The notes under the pieces are model-generated. The model was given only the letters and a program-made list of their open reading frames with translations, was not told where the DNA came from and ran no database searches. Both the position numbers and the translations under genes were made by a program. A DNA stretch of 64,000 bases from Steromphala cineraria (Eukaryota > Mollusca > Gastropoda > Trochida > Trochidae): positions 19,633,406-19,697,405 of the forward strand of contig OU744730.1 in assembly GCA_916613615.1 (NCBI GenBank), given 5' to 3'. Positions 59,716 through 64,000 of this stretch are shown here, piece by piece (the stretch's first letter is position 1; each line of letters begins with the position of its first letter).

Positions 59716-60063
59716 CCTCATGTAAGAATCTCGATCTCTGATTGGTCAACGCGACCCAGGATAGATAATGAAAGCATCCCCTTGAGCGGGGGGATACATT
59801 ATCTATACCTGCCATATAAAAGCATCAATAAAGCGTGCAAATTGAGCGTCTTGAAATGTAGAATATATGTTACCTCGAAAACATCAAGGTTACTTTTGAT
59901 CAACCGATATGTAGTTATGGCCAAACTACAATCAAAGCGCTTTCATAGTTTTTTGCTTAGTCTTTTTATTTTCATATCACATCTGTTTTGTTTAAACATT
60001 CGGTAAGATAAATTCGTTATACCATTCAGACGCGGAAAACATAGGGATATATCAGCCACTTAC
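59716..60063 (+). mobile_element. Older interspersed repeat, copy 2 (uninterrupted)
   Basis: Matches 4,676-4,921 plus 5,996-6,060 as one continuous block (CTCATGTAAGAATCTC, CATCAAGGTTACTTTTGA, TTTCATATCACAT, TATACCATTCAGACG). It therefore shows the state before the nested MITE entered the copine-intron copy. The right arm of the foldback is missing here. Confidence 0.6.
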
Positions 60064-60449
60064 GGAACCGTAGAGGGAACATTGAATGAGTTTTAATTTT
60101 GAGATTTTAAAGTTTTGTCCATGAGATAATAAGTCATGGCCCCAAGATAATATGTCGTGATATGCGACGAGCCTGTGTCCCCGAGTCGGACTTATGTGTT
60201 TCAGGATACATTGAAAAGATCTTGACATTCGTTTCAGCAGCAATGGATAACACTTAATTGTCCTGGGTAAAGAAGATTTTCGAATTTTTGGAACATACAT
60301 CTCTGATACGACAGTCTGTCTTGGTTGCTTATGTAACATGCTAGGGAGCTTTTGGAAAGAGTATCAGAACATTTAAAGACCTTCAAACATGACTAATGAC
60401 CTGTCTATGGTACGCGAAAGTGAAGCAAAAATTTCCCTATTTCAGGTTG
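60064..60449. other. Non-coding stretch
   Basis: No supported gene; the minus-strand ORF at 60,052-60,339 lacks recognisable motifs. Confidence 0.35.
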
Positions 60450-60560
60450 TACCAACCTCCTACATCACCGTGTACGTATCCTTTTAGCATATTCAACTGG
60501 TGGAAATCTTATAGAACGCGGTCTTGAGCTTAGAAGGAGCCGAAAAGGACGGAGTGTTGA
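60450..60560 (+). repeat. Partial second copy of the 62,493 foldback element
   Basis: CTACATCACCGTGTACGTATCC and GTGGAAATCTTATAGAACGCGGTCTTGAGCTTAGAAGGAGCC segments, separated by a short AT stretch, parallel 62,497-62,517 and 62,668-62,707. The outer right arm is absent. Confidence 0.45.
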
Positions 60561-62492
60561 CATCCTTGACATAATGTTGAAGTTATGCCAGGATTTTCAT
60601 TTTGAAAAGGAAAGATCTATCAGTTTGCTTCCGTCATCTTGAATTTTAGCGTTAGATGTTTTACTACTTTATTCGAAAAAAATAGAGCCATTGGCTCTGT
60701 AGCTCATCAGGCTTCATCATCAATTATTATCATTTCTAGATCACTTCGCTGTTCGAGACGCTTTACAGCCAAAAGTATTTGCATATCAGTATTTGACTTT
60801 GGAGTTATTTTTTAAAGACTTATAGTTATTTACTACACTATATTTTATCCTTAAAGCCCCATTATCATACTTGCATGCGGTCCGTGATGAAATTTAGCTT
60901 TTAAGAAAAGAAATACATCACTCCGTAGAAAATTATTTCGTCGAAAGTTGATGCCATTTTCACATGTTTTTATCAACAATAAAATACTTAATTCTATGTC
61001 AAAAGTACAGTATCCTCTGCAAAAGTGCCATAGCTTTTAACGAACCCGCTCTCGGTGACATCATCATTATGTATGTAGCTTTTAAACTGTAATTGCGTCC
61101 GATGAGTATCAACTTGGGCGCCAACTAGTGTTCGATTCGGAAAAAGAAAAGAAAATGTAGTCGTGCGTGACGAAGATGGTTTTGAAGGATACATTTAGGA
61201 ACAGAAAATTGTGAGAAGGCCACAATTGATTTACCTTCATGTCAACATGCCCAGGCTTACATTTCGTTTCGGTCATTCTATCTATCTCCTATTTAATGAA
61301 TTTTCGTCCAAACTTTTCTTGGTTTGTTGCAAAATATTGCTTAAAATACCATGAACATAGTAAAAATACTTTTTTTAAATATTGCAGTTTGATAATGGGT
61401 CTTTAAATAATCTTCTTAACATAACAACATGGATATTTGAACAAGGAGGTAATGGGATAAGAGAGCTTTATAAGCCAAGATAATGACTGGCTGGGAGGGA
61501 TTTGTAAGTGATGACAAGGCCCTCCTGCCAAGGTATTATCTGGTCCTACAAAACCCTCGCTTATTGATGGGATTTCCAACGGGATGAAAACTGACTTAAA
61601 AATATTTAACACATTCGGGATGTATATAAAGTGACTTCATCAACATGACTGAAGAAAGGTTGAGATTTCCACTCAATAAAAGACAAACAAAAAATTTCTC
61701 AAAAATCTAATAGTATTTATTGACATGAAATAAAATTAATATTGACCTTCATATTTAACAAGTTCACACACATGATTAAAACTCATAATGAATGAATGTT
61801 TCATTTAAATAAAAACTAACAGGTATTTTTAATATGTTTAAAATATAAAATCATTTGGTAAAAGTGATAACTCATTAGAGTAACAGTTATAAAATATCAA
61901 ATAGGCAAACCAATACCAGGCAACAAAAGGATCTATTATAAGCAAAATAGTGAAATAATTCTCAAATTTCAAAATTGAAATTGGGTGGCTTAAAATAAAG
62001 TCTAAAATTCCTGTCATTGTGTATTTGATGGTGAAGTTTGGATTTCTTCATCTTCAGGAGGATTTCATAATTTTAGGAACACCAATTTTTAGGTTTCCAC
62101 AGGGACAATTTTTTTTCTTTTTATCCAAAAGAACACCTTAATAGATCTTCCTTAAACCTTGTCCTAGTAAATTCATTATTGCGTTTAACAACTTCACTTG
62201 TGCGACAAAAAAGCAAAATATCTCAAAGTCATACAATATATTCTCGTTCAACATATAAAAAAACATATAAGCTCAACACTATTTGACATATTATCAAACA
62301 TGACATAAACAAAGAAAGTTGCTGTAAAAAATCTGATTTATATTTAATTCAAAAATACTTATCATTAATAAAATAACATGTGCCATATTAGATCTAAAAA
62401 TTCAAACTGAGATCAAATTGAACATAGGTAATTCACAGGAGCATGAAAAGTCATCCCAACCAACAGTGTCATTAGTGTCACTACTTACTCAT
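60561..62492. other. Non-coding stretch with a Helentron end fragment
   Basis: 60,676-60,714 carries AATAGAGCCATTGGCTCT and GTAGCTCATCAGG, a solo terminal fragment of the Helentron-like family. The remainder is AT-rich with no supported gene. Part of it may be 3' UTR or downstream sequence of the minus-strand gene ending at 63,810. Confidence 0.4.
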
Positions 62493-62922
62493 CCTGCTAC
62501 ATCAGCGTATATGTCTCCGCGTTATGCTGCAACCTATCCCCTGATATCTTGCTATGGTATTCAGCCGTATTGCTGATGGGAGTTTACTCAGCACTGATTT
62601 ATAGCCTGTCTGTTTTCAGTCAAACTATTTCGAACTCCATACACTGTTGTCTAGTGATGTTGCTCGTGGAAATCTAAGAAAGCGCAGTTTAGAGCTTAGC
62701 GGGAGCCTGCAATGAGACTTCAGATTTATTATCTAATAGCACTCCCATTGGTTGATTTGAATCACGCGGTGAGCACACTGAATGAAGTCAAGAAACCAAT
62801 TTGCCGCTATCGCTGAAAGGGCATCATTTGATTGGCTTGCTATATATAGCGATACGGCAGAATACCATAGCAGGATATCAGGGGATAGGTAGTAGAGGAG
62901 ACATATCCGCTGATGTAGCAGG
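62493..62922. mobile_element. 430-bp foldback element with about 75-bp inverted arms
   Basis: The left arm starts CCTGCTACATCAGCG and includes CCTATCCCCTGATATC and GCTATGGTATTC. The right arm (62,849-62,922) is its inverse, with small gaps. The middle has no ORF. A second, partial copy is at 60,450. Confidence 0.7.
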
Positions 62923-63809
62923 ACGCTACTTAATCAGCTTTTCATATGTGTTTCATCTCCTCATTGCTTGCAATACAGAATCTACTTGGGATTTCTTTTA
63001 ACATTGGAAAAAAACTACTTTGAATCCTTTAACATTTAAATTTTTTCAATTTTACCATCAAATTTTTATCAAAAATCTTTGTACGTTGTGCTGACACAAT
63101 TACCGGCAACTTATATTTACACTAAGCTTAAATGTTGTTCTTTTCCCCTGAAAATTGTGATTAATTTTATCTTGAATGAACAGAAATAAAGTTTTATAAG
63201 AAACGTTAATATTATACATTAAATATTTTAAAAAAGAAAAAAGCAAGCACATTGACAATCACCGAGGTGATCATCTTGTTATTCCAATATTTGTAACATC
63301 ACAAAGAGTTTATACATGCTTTCAGAAAGGCATTGTAAATGATGCATGTAAAACAGAATTTTCTAAAAAAGAAATTTGAATAAAATGTAACATTTCAAAT
63401 GATCCTAATAATGATGTCATCAATAAGAAAATGACATTGTACAATTTAATAAACTAATAACAAAATGTTAAACTAGAAAACTAGATTAACCTGCTTCTTA
63501 TCACAATTTCTTAAGTTATAATGTGGTGGCTAGATATTATTCCCACTTTCTATTAAATTCTTTTACCTCAAACACTGTTTTTTCATACTAAAGAAAATCA
63601 AAATGTAGATACAGTATTCATACAATCTATATCATTCAAAAATATAACTTTACAATCCAGAAAACTTGAGAGAAAATTGAAATAACTACCAGGATGTGGT
63701 CTTGGCATAGTTTTTATACAATAATTCATAAAATTGAAATATTTGATTCCAAATATCGTTTAATTGATATTTTCATTTTGGTTTTGGAAAATTTTAGATC
63801 AATATAATG
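62923..63809 (-). other. AT-rich stretch, probable 3' UTR or downstream region of the edge gene
   Basis: Lies immediately downstream of the stop codon at 63,810-63,812 on the minus strand. No ORF of interest; the polyadenylation site is not certain. Confidence 0.3.
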
Positions 63810-63895
63810 TTAGTCATATTCTGATCCAATGGTTATGCTGATGTCGTCTCCAACGTTAAGTGTGGAATGAAACCACCAGTTTGTATCCAGAACAA
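63810..63895 (-). CDS. Probable last coding exon of an unidentified minus-strand gene
   Basis: A strong acceptor (TTTCCTTCTGTTTCAG) is followed by 86 bp: two bases of a split codon, then 27 codons with a TAA at 63,812-63,810. The peptide begins VLDTNWWFHSTLNVGDD and ends in ITIGSEYD. It is rich in W, D and beta-type residues and looks like the end of a secreted or enzyme domain, but I cannot name the family. The rest of the gene lies right of the window. The case rests on the acceptor and the protein-like translation only. Confidence 0.4.
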
Positions 63896-64000
63896 CTGAA
63901 ACAGAAGGAAATATACATGACAGTCTAATCATACAACAACATGATCAACACCCATCATCATGATCATCATAATCAACATGATCATTAATCTCAATTTTAT

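Overview
The window is nuclear DNA of an invertebrate animal. It has genes split by GT-AG introns, AT-rich non-coding DNA, many short non-autonomous transposons, a CR1/L2-like LINE and Helentron ('pearl'-like) elements carrying a (GTCY)n microsatellite. That repeat set, with frequent TAGGCCTA words, suggests a marine lophotrochozoan such as a mollusc or brachiopod; the phylum is an inference from repeat style only.

Layout. 1-6,407 (minus strand): the 5' half of a copine gene, seven phase-0 coding exons giving 259 residues (C2A, then C2B); the von Willebrand A/copine domain lies beyond the left edge. Its introns hold a pogo-like MITE, a foldback next to the first donor, and a MITE nested in an older repeat. 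7,911-9,570: a Helentron-like element with a 146-bp tandem core. 9,571-14,065: sparse DNA. 14,236-14,724 (plus strand): an unrecognised basic protein with an N-terminal acylation signal (MGCKPS), 135-230 bp downstream of two CRE-type sites.

14,894-51,598: the dominant object, a 36.7-kb tandem array of a 37-bp unit, about 990 copies. It is nearly T-free on the plus strand, contains a 10-bp palindrome in each unit, varies at four nearly two-state positions, and is built of multi-kilobase higher-order blocks (about 3.3-4.9 kb in the left domain; a 6.1-kb duplication with 2.4-2.7-kb sub-blocks in the right domain). The minus strand has few stops, so many antisense Cys/Leu/Ser-rich ORFs appear, but these follow from the unit sequence and I do not call them genes.

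51,599-64,000: degenerate AT-rich repeats, a TCCTAGGAG-rich MITE, an unknown ORF with a decayed tandem duplicate, two more Helentron-like elements, a 5'-truncated LINE with an intact reverse transcriptase, an interspersed repeat shared with the copine intron, a 430-bp foldback element, and at the right edge a likely last exon of another minus-strand gene.

The genes show no functional linkage. The most interesting question is whether the array lies inside a transcription unit started at 14.2 kb: a possible donor precedes it, and an AATAAA and a strong-looking acceptor follow it closely.
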